From assembly GCA_028023455.1 (NCBI GenBank), contig JAQFVV010006274.1, forward strand, positions 1,798,001-1,862,000: DNA of 64,000 bases. The letters are read 5' to 3'. Position 1 is the stretch's first letter. Each line of letters opens with the position of its first letter. The DNA comes from Epiperipatus broadwayi. Its lineage: Eukaryota > Onychophora > Udeonychophora > Euonychophora > Peripatidae. Below, in pieces: positions 47,784 to 59,150 of this stretch. The notes beneath the pieces were generated by a model. The model ran no database searches. It was not told the DNA's origin and saw only the letters and a program-made list of their open reading frames with translations. The position numbers and the translations under genes are program-made.

Positions 47784-50700
47784 TAATATATATATAAAAT
47801 TATCTATTATTTTTAAGTTTTTAGTATTGGCACAGTAAACAAAAATGTAAAACTATATTGTACTTTAAATTGACTGGACAATGATGGTTCTTTAGTTTTT
47901 TTAAAAAAAACAATTATTTTAAAATAATAAAAACTATCAAACAATTTTAATAGAAAACTTACATATATAATTATGTAAACGTACTAAATATGTTATATAT
48001 ATGAAATGTTTAAATTTTTTATTAAATTGAAATAAAAAATTTTTTATACTGTCTTCTGCCAACAATTATTTTAAATAAATCAAAGTTCTAAAAATAATTG
48101 TTAACTGCAGTATTAAAATTATTGAATATTTTTGATATTTTCCCACTCTCCGTTCCATATATAATAAACTAGTTGTCCTACTGAAAAGATAAATATTCCA
48201 AATGGATTATGCTGGTATAACTTAATTATATACTATATTTCAAGCAATTCTATTGAATTATAAAATTTCATTCTAATTTGATATAGATCAAAACCCACAT
48301 TTTTGGTTAACTATTTTAAGATTAAAAATTACTGAATTAGTTGAATAAATTTTACTTTTTAGACTTATAGGTATGAATATATTTATATTGCAAATGAAAA
48401 TTTATGAATTTATTCAAAAATCTAAAGATTATATTTATACATATATATTGTAAAGGTAGCTTACAATACTATTGAAACCAGCTTTTATTTATCCACATTA
48501 CCAGATCAAACCCATTTAAAACAGAAGCTTAGCTAACAGATAGTTGAATATGCACTATAATTTTTTTTGTAAATATATATATATGCGACAAATGTTTGCT
48601 TTATTAAGTACCATATTAAACAAATGCCACAATGAACTAATTTCCCTTGTTTAATGAGATAAAAAACCTAATTAAAAAAACCCTTCCTATATATATACCA
48701 ACAATGAGTTATTTATTAGTAAACATAGTGATGACCTAATGTCAAGCCAATCACTAGGCACCCATGTATGGAAAATAAAAGTAGAATTCTATTATATAAT
48801 TTTATTCTTAAACTACAATCAATATATTACATGCAACAATAGACAGCCATGGCAATGGAAAATGAAATAGAATTGCTAATATACTAAACCGGAAACTAAG
48901 CTGGGTATAAAAGCAAACCCAGTTCATTTCCGTCGTCTTTTGATATTTTTCAAATGATGCAATAACTGCACAAAGCCAACCTTTAAAAATCAAATAAGAT
49001 GGATGACTTATTAGAATATTCCAGATTATCTGCATAATTTTTGTAGCGCAAAATTATAAGAAACGATAACCGACATTTAAACAGAGAAAAGTTTGATAAA
49101 TTCATATGGTTTGACAAAAGAACTGAACTGATTTTAAATTGATATTTAAAAATAAAAGCTGCGCTATTATTCAAACATGGAGAAAAAAGAAGTAAAACAT
49201 CACCAGCATATATATAAATGATGAAGTAACCTTTTTCTTATATAAGCCATTGAATGCCAAGTAGTAAATTAAGAAAAAGTGAATCTGTTATGAACTGCTG
49301 TGTAATGTATTGTGGTTAAATTAACATTGCCATAGGACTGGAGTACTACAGTCTTACCATAGAAGCATGATGATTTGATCTATTTGTCTATATAATGCCT
49401 AAAGAAACATCAATTGTCCTACACTAAGTGTCTAAATGGATCCATAAAGAAAGCAACTACAGAAAATGGAAACAACATTGTTTCAAGTGCATTGCTGAGG
49501 AATTCTAGCAAATGATGAATGACTTACCAAGGAAGGATGATCCAAAGAGAGATAGACTGTATCCATAAGAGACATTATTGCCAAACTCATGGACATTAAC
49601 TAAGATGAATTAATGAACATTTTGATTTATTATGTATTATATTTTTATATATGTTAGTAAATATTTTAGTTTTGTTTTATCTCTATACTTGGATGCTTAA
49701 ATGTGTCTATAACTTGGGAGAGTCCACTATGATTGAAAGCAACAAAATGAAGGGGGGGGGTATTAAGTTAGACAAAATATTTTTTTTATGTTAAATAAAG
49801 TTTAGGTTAACTTTCCCTCTGTAATGACTTGACAGTAATCATTATCACTATGATATGGATTGAGCTAAGATTTCTGATAGTATTTCATATTAAGCACATA
49901 CACTACTACAGGACAGAGTTTAGGTTATTTTTTTTTACTGTTAACTATCAATTTTTTACCTTTATTTTTTCAGTACAAATGATTAATCTTGTGCAGTTGC
50001 TCTTTCCTATCAACTTTAGGGAATTGTACATAGGTAAAGGGGGATCCCCAAAAGAAGATATAACATCAATTGTATACTATTATAAATTAGTTGGTCAACT
50101 TCGCAGTCAATTTAATAAATAAAAAAAATTTTAATTTGCTTTGTGAATAATTAGTGCATTGTTATGTACTTATATCATGGATAAGAGTTGGAATAGTGAA
50201 CACATTTAATTGTTGATATGATAGAAATACATATTTGATACACAGAATTATATCTTATGTGAAAAGATTTTGAATTTTTGATGTGTTATTTAAATAAATG
50301 TTCTCTTGATTTAAATTAAACTGGTCACTAGTTTATCAAAATCATTTATACATTCATTCATTCATCAACTTATAACCGGATATATATACTTACACACATT
50401 TCACTCTTATATAATAGTACAGTAATATGTTTGGATAGATCTTTAAATCAATTGGAACCTGTCTAGAGATGCAGTGGTTGCTATCTAGTGTAAATTTCCC
50501 CCCTAAGAGAACCTAAGACAGAATTCTCCCTGAGTTTGAATTCTGAGGCTAACAGAACCTGAAAGAGTGGTGAGGTATGAATGAACTAGCCCAAATTGTA
50601 TCTAAATTTAATGTGTAAACATAGATCTAGCTCATTGGAGATAGATACCATCATAGGTTAGGTACTTCATCATATCATTCACAGCATCCTACTGGAAGAC

Positions 50701-51559
50701 CCTAGGTCCATCCTTAGTAAGATGTGTTGCCACTCTTCTGGTGGAAAACCTGGACCATTACAATATAGTTAATCTCAATAAGAGTGAATCAGTATAAAAA
50801 TCATACTTTACATGGAAATTTAAAAAATATATATATTATTTTGTGTTAATCATCCTCCCACATTTAGTTCATCTCCCAGATCAGCAATATAGAAATCTAT
50901 TGATAGTGAAGATAGATCTCTACCAACTGTCCAAAAAATATAAACAGAATTATTTCATAAATTTAAATACGTTTATTAAAGTTAATGTATTAGTAAATAT
51001 AAATACAGATTTTATTTATTTATTTTTATGGAAATATGATGATCATAAAATAGAGAGCATTCACAATTAAAGGGATATAAATAAAACTAATGTCAATTGA
51101 TATAGGTACTGGTTATTCAGGAATAAATTGTTCATAAAGTTGAAGTTTTCAACATTCATTTCTTTTTGTTCTGAAAGATAAGTTGGATAAAAGTCGTAAT
51201 TTCTGAATAATACATGGAGATACCTTTAGTGTAATGTAAAGATGAAAGTAAGCAAGAAATTGTAATTTAATTGGATATGTAATTTAAGACATAGAGGATG
51301 TTTTAAGTGATTGCAACAATAGCAAGCTATTCACAAGAAGGTTTCGGAGTGATGATATTTAAAGTGTAAAAATAGGCTTGAAATCAACATTTATTAGAGA
51401 TTGATTTTGATGTATAATAAAAATCATTGTAAAACACATGATTCCATGCATTATAGAAATGTGTGATTATTGATGTTAGATGCTTCTTGTAATTATCAAC
51501 TTTTGTTTTTTTTTGGAATATCTATTTTATTTTCATGCTACTCAGAAAGCACTTTTAAT
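47784..51559. other. AT-rich stretch, no gene recognised
   Basis: Two more complex patches, 49330-49610 and 50440-50760, have near-normal base composition and some repeated phrases but no convincing frame or promoter. The frame 49829-50122 (97 codons) is unrecognised and probably chance. Confidence 0.4.
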
Positions 51560-52400
51560 CATTATGATGATGGAATCTGTTCATATCATTTTTGTCATCC
51601 TCTTTCATCAATGATCTTTCTAAAGCCTTATACCTTTTTCTATTGTATTAGATCATCTCATGATATGATCAAATTGTAACAATTTTAAATTGGTTATTTA
51701 TGCTTTAAGCAAGACTTAGTATCTATTTATTTTTTGCTGTCTATGAAATTTTCAGAAATCTTTGTCAGCACTATAATTCAGAAGCATTTTTATTTTATTT
51801 ACTTTCTTATATTCAACTTTCACATGCATAGAGGGTCAAAAGAAACAAGCATAATTATTTAATAGATATTCATCTAAAAATATTTTCGAAGTTTTTTTAT
51901 TGCAGCAAATGCCCAGTATTAATTTGTGAGAAAAATTTACTAGATTTTTTTTTTTTTTTTTGATAATAAATAATTTAAAAGGTCAAAAACATTCATAATA
52001 CTTTTGTACCTCTATTATCAATTTTGTTGCTGAACTTGTCATCTTAATAGTCTTCTTTATATTTAGCTACAATGTCATTTTTTTCATTCTGGTATTTAGT
52101 TTGCTTAATGAGAGCTTTGAGATCATCTGTATTTTCTACTATGAAGTTAGTGTCATCAACATAATTAAATGTTTTTTCCAGAAATTTTGAATATATCTTT
52201 ACTTTCACCATATATAGTTTTTCTCAATACATATATAATATATAAATTGAATAGGTAGGGGAACAATGTTTTATAATTTTTTCAAAATATTTTAGTTCAT
52301 CATTTTTTTAAAAATCCTTATCAGAATATAATATTCCTAGAATTGAATACATTGCATTAGAAATTTTGCAGAATATTCTATAAAAATATTGAGCATATTA
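51560..52400 (-). pseudogene. BovB/RTE-type LINE RT remnant, heavily decayed
   Basis: On the reverse strand NYVDDTNFIVENTDDLKALI at ~52170-52111, continued by KQTKYQNEKNDIVAKYKEDY, has the form of the second RT catalytic block (YADDT..AES.EEL..LL...K..SEK.GL). Upstream, HCSPTYSIYILYMY at ~52280 resembles GCPLSP-YLFNLY. Downstream near 51680-51640, LKLLQFDHIMR and NTIEKGI resemble the LQYFGHIMRR..S.EK motif at the C-terminal end of such LINEs. Every piece is in a different state of frame, so this is an old copy of a LINE distinct from the 457-11400 family. Confidence 0.55.
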
Positions 52401-53169
52401 TGCCACTTAATCAAGAATATTACTCATTGCCCTTTAGATTAAAAAAATATTTTTTATTTCTATAATAAAAAAAATCTTGTCATATCATACAAATTAGAAT
52501 AATATACACTCTAGTTTCAGGAAAAGTTAAAAGACCTAAATCATTACTGATGTGTATTAGATATTAGAAAAATTCAGGGAATAAGTAAAGTAGTAATATC
52601 TTCGAATAACACATGAAACACCTGGTTTACCAAATGGATGTAAGATAAAAACTTCTTGAACTCACTTTTTATTAAACCCTGCAAAAGGTGTTAAGAGAAT
52701 ATTAGTAAGTTTAATACATGAAAGAAAGGCTTATGTTATCAAGAGACAATAAATCTATGAAATGTAAGATTACTGGGTAGTATAGAAATAGTATTGTGTG
52801 CATCCATTGCATCCTGTGAGTGCATAATAAACAAGCTGAATTTTGACTTAAAGATAGGAATCTTTTTCTAAAAATTTTTTTCAAATACATTATTATTTGT
52901 TTCCTCACTTGTAATAAAATATAAATTAATGAAGATTAAATACTTTTTTTTTTTTAAAACTAAGAACTAAGATAATTTCTTATTTATAGATGGAATATTG
53001 TAATGCTAATTCTCAATTATATTGAACAATTTGTACAAGTGTGATTTCAGGATATATTGTAAATTGTTGTATTTGAATATGTTAATATCTCTCTCTAGGA
53101 AAAAATCAATACGTTTGTGAAAATCAAAAATGATTGACTTGTGAATCTATTTAAAGGGATCTGGAGTTT
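52401..53169. other. AT-rich spacer
   Basis: No gene seen. Confidence 0.45.
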
Positions 53170-53304
53170 TCATAAATATTTTTAAAATTTTACTAGTCTA
53201 TCTATATACTTAAGCTAGATGTAATTAGAGGGGATTAACCCAAACTTTCAAGCTCCCTTTAGTCATACAACCAATACACATAACTGCATGTGTGAAAAAT
53301 ATAA

Positions 53305-53363
53305 ATGATCTCCAATATATATATTTCATGCTGAACCAGCACTCATCAGTTGATCCAGATCAT
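53305..53363 (-). ncRNA. hammerhead ribozyme family 2, unit 1 (core intact)
   Basis: On the reverse strand: ATGATCT, bulge GGA, TCAA, core CTGATGA, stem II GTGCTG / CAGCAT with loop GTT, core GAAA, a short TA-rich stem III (TA-TA-TA), cleavage pair TA, then TTGG and AGATCAT. Stem I pairs TCAA with TTGG (one G-U) and ATGATCT with AGATCAT (seven pairs), with the GGA bulge placed where stem I-loop II contacts usually form. The six-pair stem II makes this the strongest fold of the two families. Confidence 0.78.
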
Positions 53364-53807
53364 TATCTCCCACACACATATATAATCAGTGCTCAGCTTG
53401 TATTAAGATAACAAATCTTCAAACTTTAATGGATAGGCTTCAAAATTCTCCACTCTTTAGCCATCCATATTATTGAAAATCTGATGATGGCATGTTCAAA
53501 GCCCTCTTGCCAATTTTTTTGTCATATCCATGCTAACCATATGTTATTCTGACCCCTCGTATGTTGGACTTTAAGCCCATTTAAATACACAGAAGAGGGA
53601 TGGGCAGAATACAGACTGATATATGTAATATTTTTAAAATTTTATTAGTATATGCATTTGAACTCAGACTTTCAAGCTCCCTTTAGTGATCCACTCCATC
53701 TTATATAACCAATATACATGACCACATACATGCAAAAAAGATAAATGATCTCCAATATGTGTATTTTGTGCTGAACCCGCACTGATTATATATGTATGTT
53801 GGAGATG

Positions 53808-53866
53808 ATGATCTGGACCAACTGCTGAGTGTTGATTGAGCACAAAATAAGTATATTGGAGATTAC
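53808..53866 (+). ncRNA. hammerhead ribozyme family 2, unit 3 (core mutated)
   Basis: Same layout in the inverted arm: ATGATCT-GGA-CCAA, CTGCTGA in place of CTGATGA, stem II GTGTTG / GAGCAC region, AAAA in place of GAAA, then TTGG. Two core changes make activity unlikely. The corresponding motif in unit 2 (~53770-53795) is deleted past the stem II arm. Confidence 0.6.
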
Positions 53867-54257
53867 TTATCTTTTTCACATATATGTGGTCATGGGTATT
53901 GGTTATATAAAATGAACTGGATGACTAAAGGGAGCTTGAAAGTCTAGTTTCAAATTCTCTCCATTTCTAGCTTAAGTATATATACTATAATTGGTAAAAA
54001 ATTTAAAATGTTATATATTCAACATGTATTCTGCTATCCCATTTCTGTGTATTTAAATGGGCTTAAGGTCCTACTTATGAGGAATCAGAATGACTTGGCC
54101 AATAAAGGCTTTGAACACACCATTGCCAGATTTTCAATGATATGGATAGCTAAAGAGTTGGAAAGTGGGGAAAATTGAAGCCTGTCAAAAGTTTGAAGAT
54201 TTGTTATCTTAATATAAACCGAGCAATGATTATATATATATATGTGGGGGGAGGGGC

Positions 54258-54313
54258 AATCTGTACCAACTGATGGGTGCTGGTTCAGCACAAAATATTA
54301 TATTGGAGATCAT
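54258..54313 (+). ncRNA. hammerhead ribozyme family 2, unit 4 (A9/G12 exchanged)
   Basis: CCAA with TTGG for stem I, CTGATGG at 54270-54276, perfect stem II GTGCTG-GTT-CAGCAC, AAAA at 54292-54295, cleavage pair TA, and AGATCAT downstream. Core A9 has become G and G12 has become A, so the A9-G12 pair is swapped to G9-A12. This probably abolishes cleavage; it may be chance decay or a paired change. Confidence 0.62.
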
Positions 54314-54619
54314 TTATCTTTTTTACATGTATGTAATTGTGTGTGTCAGTTGCATAAGATGGAGTAGATAACTAAAAGGAGCTTGAAAGTATGTGTTCAA
54401 ATCTCCTAATTACAGAAGTAGTTATATATATATATTATATAAATGAGCTGCATGAATGTGAAAGAATGTGCAGATATAAGTTTGTATCAAATCAAATAGA
54501 TGATCACAATATTTAATCACAACAGATATCAATGACTTATTGACTGATGTTGCTTTTGTATTTTTGATAAAGATTTGCTGCATTAAACATATGATATGAA
54601 ATACTGGAAAATACATATT

Positions 54620-56597
54620 TCAAGATTGTAATGTTCTTGATAAATTCAACATAGAAAGTAATCATTGATTAATAAGATGTAAGATGCATATTAATGCAAA
54701 ACTAGATAGACAAAAATTATTAAGAAAAACAATATTTACAGATGATATTCCTAATCTTCAGAAATATTCTAATGATTTAAATTAGAAATTGCGAATCGGT
54801 TTCAAAGATTAGTAGATTTTGAACATGATTCAGATTTGAATGAGATTAATAAGAAAATAACTGATACTCTTTCAAAAACTACAACAAAGATAATTGATAG
54901 AAAAAAGCTGTAATTGATCAATAAAATTTCTACTGAGACTAGAGAATTTATGAAGAAAAGAAGGAATATGAAGATATATATAAAATGTTGCATTAAAAAG
55001 GATTGAATATTTCAAGTTTTGTAAAATGGTGCACAAAAGAGTTGAATATGATATAAGAAAGTATAATTGTGAACTAGCAAGGAAAGCTGTAGAAGGGAAT
55101 AAAAGTCTTAAGAACGTAAAGTAACATTTTGGTATTGGTAGGAAAGTGTTAAGAGTGTACAACAACATTTTAGTATTAGTAGGAAACTTATATTTGCAGT
55201 AAGAAAAAAAGATGGAACTATTACTAAAAAAATAGTTGACATCATGAAATAAATAGTAAGAGTTCTATCAAGAATTATATAGTAATAAAGAATAAGTACA
55301 TCCTATACCTATTATATCTTCTGAATTGCCCAGAATTTTAAATGAAGAAGTGAGATATGCAATTAAATTTATAAAGAAAGGAAAAGTTCCAGGTAATGAT
55401 GGAATTATAATTGATCTATTAAAAGAAGCAGGTGAAGAAATAGAATTTTTTTTGGCAAACTTATATACCAAATGTCTAAATGATAAAGATGTACCAGATG
55501 ATTGGAAGAATGCAATATTAATATTTAAAAAAAGGTGATTAAGAAAATATTACAAATTACAGACCTATTAGTCTTTTATTAGTTTTATACAAAATTGTTA
55601 CCAAGATAATTACTACTGGTCTACAGAGAACATCCACCAACCAAGAGAACAAGCTGAATTTAAAAGTGGTTTTAGTATAGTAGATCATGTTCAAGTATTG
55701 AAAGAAGTTATAGCAAGGACCAATGATTAAGAGTTGCCATTATGCTTTGGATTTGTAAATTATAAAAAGGCATTTGATTCTATAAGCATTTTTTCAGTGA
55801 TAGACCCAGGATATTGTCATATTTTGGAAAATTATTTATAAAAATACAACAGCAAACATTAGATTACATAATGATAATAGGAAGGTTAACATTGTGAAGG
55901 GTGTAAGACATGATGATTCCATATCTCCAAAACTTTTTAAACAGTGCTGCAAGTAATATTTTGTGGATTAAAATGGGAAGCTGAAGGAGCAAAAGTAAAT
56001 GAAGATTATTAAGTCATTTTTTGTTTGATGTAGTTGTTTTTGTAATAATGCTTTAGAGCTTCAGGAAATGTTACAGGAGTTATCAGATGAAAGTAAGACT
56101 AAAGGTAAATGTTAAAAAGATTAAAGTAATGTTCAGTGGATTTTCTCAAAAGATCAAAATAAATATTGATTACAATGAGTTAGATACAAACAGCTAAGTC
56201 AGATTAGGTTTTTAATAAATGTGTTTTACCATTTCTTACTTATGAATCTGAGACTTGGACATTTAATAGAAGAACAATACAAAGACTTCAGACCACTCAA
56301 AGAAATACGGAGAGATGCATGTTAGAAGTAATAAGAAGAGATCGAAAATGTAATGTATGGATAAGAGAACAAACAGGTATTACTGACATCATTGAAAGAA
56401 TTAAAAGACTGAAGTGGAATTGGGATGGATGTATTTCCAGAAGAGATAATAATAAGTGGACACTTAAAATCTTAAACTGGATTTCAAGAGGTTGTAAAAG
56501 ACCCATAAAGAGATCACATGTGAGTTGGTTAGATGAAATAAGAAAATGTGCAGGGGTGGTGTGGAAAAGAGAGGCTAGAGATTGGAAGATGGATTGA
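54620..56597 (+). pseudogene. LINE endonuclease-RT, truncated and broken
   Basis: Recognisable pieces: the SDH region altered at ~54657; linker at 54740-55160; RT start 55326-55538 ([25 protein letters not shown]); FVNYKKAFDS in place of FVDYEKAFDS near 55760, losing the first catalytic Asp; and the C-terminal domain 56319-56597 (VWIREQTGITDIIERIKRLK, RWLDEIRKCAG-like). The FADD motif is destroyed near 56010-56030. A 39-bp section is duplicated at 55107-55186. Confidence 0.85.
55107..55186 (+). repeat. 41-bp tandem duplication inside LINE copy 5
   Basis: CTTAAGAACGTAAAGTAACA and GTTAAGAGTGTACAACAACA head two successive copies of the same stretch, each ending GTA(T)TGGTAGGAAA or GTATTAGTAGGAAA. 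The first resembles the copy 2 version (GAATGTAAAACAAC) and the second the copy 3 version (GAGTGTAAAACAAC). Confidence 0.7.
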
Positions 56598-56652
56598 ACT
56601 TGGAAAGACCTTCTTCCTGTAATGGATTGATAATGGTTGATAATGATGATGC

Positions 56653-58450
56653 TGAAATGTTGGTATAAAATTTTAAGCTTGATTATTTATTTATCATATG
56701 TAATTTTTTTGGAGATTTAATTGTTAACAACATATCATAAAGGAACATGCAGAGATTCCAAGTAGGAGATATATACTATATTTTATAGTTTTTATTTGTC
56801 CATATTTATATAAATTAGTGGCTAATAAATTTCATTTATGAAGCAAATGAGCACAGTGACTATGGATTGTCCTAAATCTCTGTTGAGATTTCTATTGCAT
56901 CTAGAAAAATCAAATCCAACTTGCTTTATTGTTGGATCTTAATTTAAATTGTCCCATTGAGGAATTTGAGACCATAGAGTGAATGATGTTTAAACACAAA
57001 TATTTCCTCCATCAATTGGCAACCAAAATTTTTTGCTCTCTTTTTTATTTTTAATAGGTATTTTTGCAAAATAGAATTATTCTACAAATTTTGAATTTTC
57101 ATATGTATTAATTGCAAATTGTCTTTTGTGAGAGCATTGATTAACTGATATAAAGCAGTCACATAAATGCAGAGACAGCCATGCCTTTTTCATGCTCCAT
57201 TTCACATATTCAAAAAAAAATATTTATAAATACGTCTTTTTTTAAGTTTTTTCGAAAAAAAAAAATAGTAGAAGCATCTTTTATTTGTACATTGAAAAAT
57301 GCTACTTTTTTTTTCAGGTTGTTTTTCAAATTTTAGTATTCTTAAAGACAGCGTCGTGATAGGTCGTTTCTCAATCCTATGCTGCTCTAATGCTACAATA
57401 TTTGTAAATAATACATACAATAAGTTGAATTATATCCATATAAAAAGTTGCCGAATCGATTCCAAACCGGGAGGAGTTCTCACCTCTATCTTTTGAATGG
57501 AATTGTTTTCGGTTTATCCCATTAGTGCTTGAATGTTATATGATCTTCCGAATAACTGACCATACGATTATTTTTTATCATTAACTACAGATAAAGTAGA
57601 AGGGAATATATTAACATAATTGGTTATATATATGCTTAAGTGTATGCTATGCACACACACTTTCAACATTTATATATAAGCATACACTCTTCTACTATTA
57701 ATGACATCTGACTTTTAAATAATACATTGTCTTTCTCTTTATGATAATTAGTTTTTTATTGTTCTGTTTGATGAAATAAATAATCTGAGCAAGTTATTAA
57801 ATCAGCTGAAACGTTGTGAACTTTAATTGCTGTTAATGATGTGAGAAAAGTGTTTCGTTCTTATTTAAAGAAAGTAATGAGAGCAAACTGTCAGGTCTAA
57901 GGCTTTTTGAATTGTTGCATTTCTACCGGGATCCCTGCTGGGGAAAGACTTCAAGAAAATATTAATCATTAGACGGTTTGATTAGATTTCTAAAATACAT
58001 AACAACAATTAGTTGTAGATATAAAACAAACGCAAATATTTTTATGTTATTAATATTTTGAATGATTTGAAAATAACTTTTTAAAATTGTAGATCTGATT
58101 TTATATTGGAATTTCTTATTTTTGAAGTTTTTTTTTTTCAATAATTTAAAAATATTCTTCGTTACAGTTTTTTTTAAAAAAAAAAATAAATAAAAGTGAT
58201 TTTAATTTCATATAATTTAATGTATATCAGAGACATAAAGATTACTTAAATTTATAGTCTTTGAAGTTCTGTTGCTACATTAAATTGTTTTAATGAATTG
58301 GAAAGTTGCGCCAAACTACTTCAATAATGAATTATATTATATTCTTAGATCAAATTAATTAAACAGTATTTTTCTATCCTAATGTTTTTGTTGCAGAAAA
58401 AAAATATTTTTCATAACATTTATTCTGTACTTTTGTAGATGTATGACGGA
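56653..58450. other. AT-rich stretch with small G+C-richer patches
   Basis: 57430-57560 and 57890-57950 are more complex. The second contains GGGATCCCTGCTGGGGAAAG, which resembles GGGATCCCTGCTAGAAATAG at ~63631; read in reverse both start CAGGGATCCC, a plausible but unproven hAT-type end. An imperfect hairpin (GTGTATGC / GCATACAC) spans ~57640-57690. No gene found. Confidence 0.4.
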
Positions 58451-58465
58451 AGTTCGCCACCCGTG
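58451..58465 (-). mobile_element. lone hAT-like terminal sequence
   Basis: The reverse strand reads CACGGGTGGCGAACT, one to two mismatches from the terminal 15 bases of the hAT at 25913-28657. The expected partner end was not found upstream within the window, so this would be a broken or very diverged non-autonomous copy. Confidence 0.35.
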
Positions 58466-58779
58466 GTTTGTTTTAATTATCCATTTACAGGGACGTCAAA
58501 AAAATCTTGCAAACAATATGGATAACTACAAACTATCGTATTTAATATTATCTTTTTAATATGATTCTAAAGAAACAAAATAAAATTTACAAAACTACAA
58601 ATGATTGGAATTAAAGAAATTAATATAAATAAATAAAAAAGCTATAGTAAGAGTGTGTTTCAAACGTGAGTTCTTTATATCGGCGGGCAGAAATCCTTAA
58701 TAACGCATCTTCATCTTTTTACAGTCGGCGCAACATAAATTCTGCTAAATAGTAACTGATGTGTTGTCTTGCAGTCCCC

Positions 58780-59150
58780 CCCGTACTTCTTGTTTTTTCT
58801 GTTATTGGAAGATTCCAAATTTTAATAATTTCCACAAAAAAAAAAACAACAAGTAAAGTAAAAGCTCAAAAATAATTTTACACTAGCTAAACGTAATAAA
58901 ATGCCACAAAATCGTGACAATATTAGCAACGTGATTACGTACATACGTTATCATGTGCATAAAAACAAATTATTAATTATATGTTGTGAAATATAATTTA
59001 TAAGCCGTTTAGTAATATTTTTTAAAAGTAACAGTAACTTATAATTAATTTATCGTTTTATTTTAATAAGTAACTCGTGTTCGTTAAAATATTCTTGAGA
59101 AAATAAATATAAACAAATAGTTGAAGCTTCCGTCGTACATCTTTTACTAA
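58780..59150 (+). repeat. dispersed repeat shared with 39580-40080
   Basis: Second member of the family described at 39580. Here the ~120-bp section is single, and the sequence goes on through AAATATTCTTGAGAAAATAAATATAAAC and GAAGCTTCCG, matching the AAGCTTTCAG region near 40082. Confidence 0.55.

Larger units (their letters stand above)
53170..54420. mobile_element. second retrozyme-like cassette: ~424-bp units, direct then inverted, with hammerheads
   Basis: ACTTTCAAGCTCCCTTTAG at 53244 and 53668 marks two direct units (period 424). Its reverse complement at ~53930 and ~54380 marks two inverted units. Other mirrored landmarks are ATAAATGATCTCCAATAT, TGCTGAACC(A/C)GCAC, AAATCTTCAAACTTT and CCCATTTAAATACACAGA. 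Outer ends read GTAATTAG (53221) and CTAATTAC (54409-54416); on the left, mirrored sequence goes on to ~53170. No coding potential. The sequence is unrelated to the 30061-31541 cassette, but the layout and ribozyme content are the same. Confidence 0.8.
54607..56652 (+). mobile_element. RTE-like LINE copy 5, 5'-truncated, decayed
   Basis: Similarity begins in the endonuclease at GAAAATACATATTTCAAG and runs to the simple-repeat tail (GGATTGATAATGGTTGATAATGATGATG). Many small insertions and deletions; the segment between the RT second half and the C-terminal domain (~56190) lacks about 100 bp. Confidence 0.85.

Noticed and set aside
49829-50122. 97-codon frame as a gene
   Set aside because: No domain and no splice or promoter context. 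The length is compatible with chance, although it stays unexplained.
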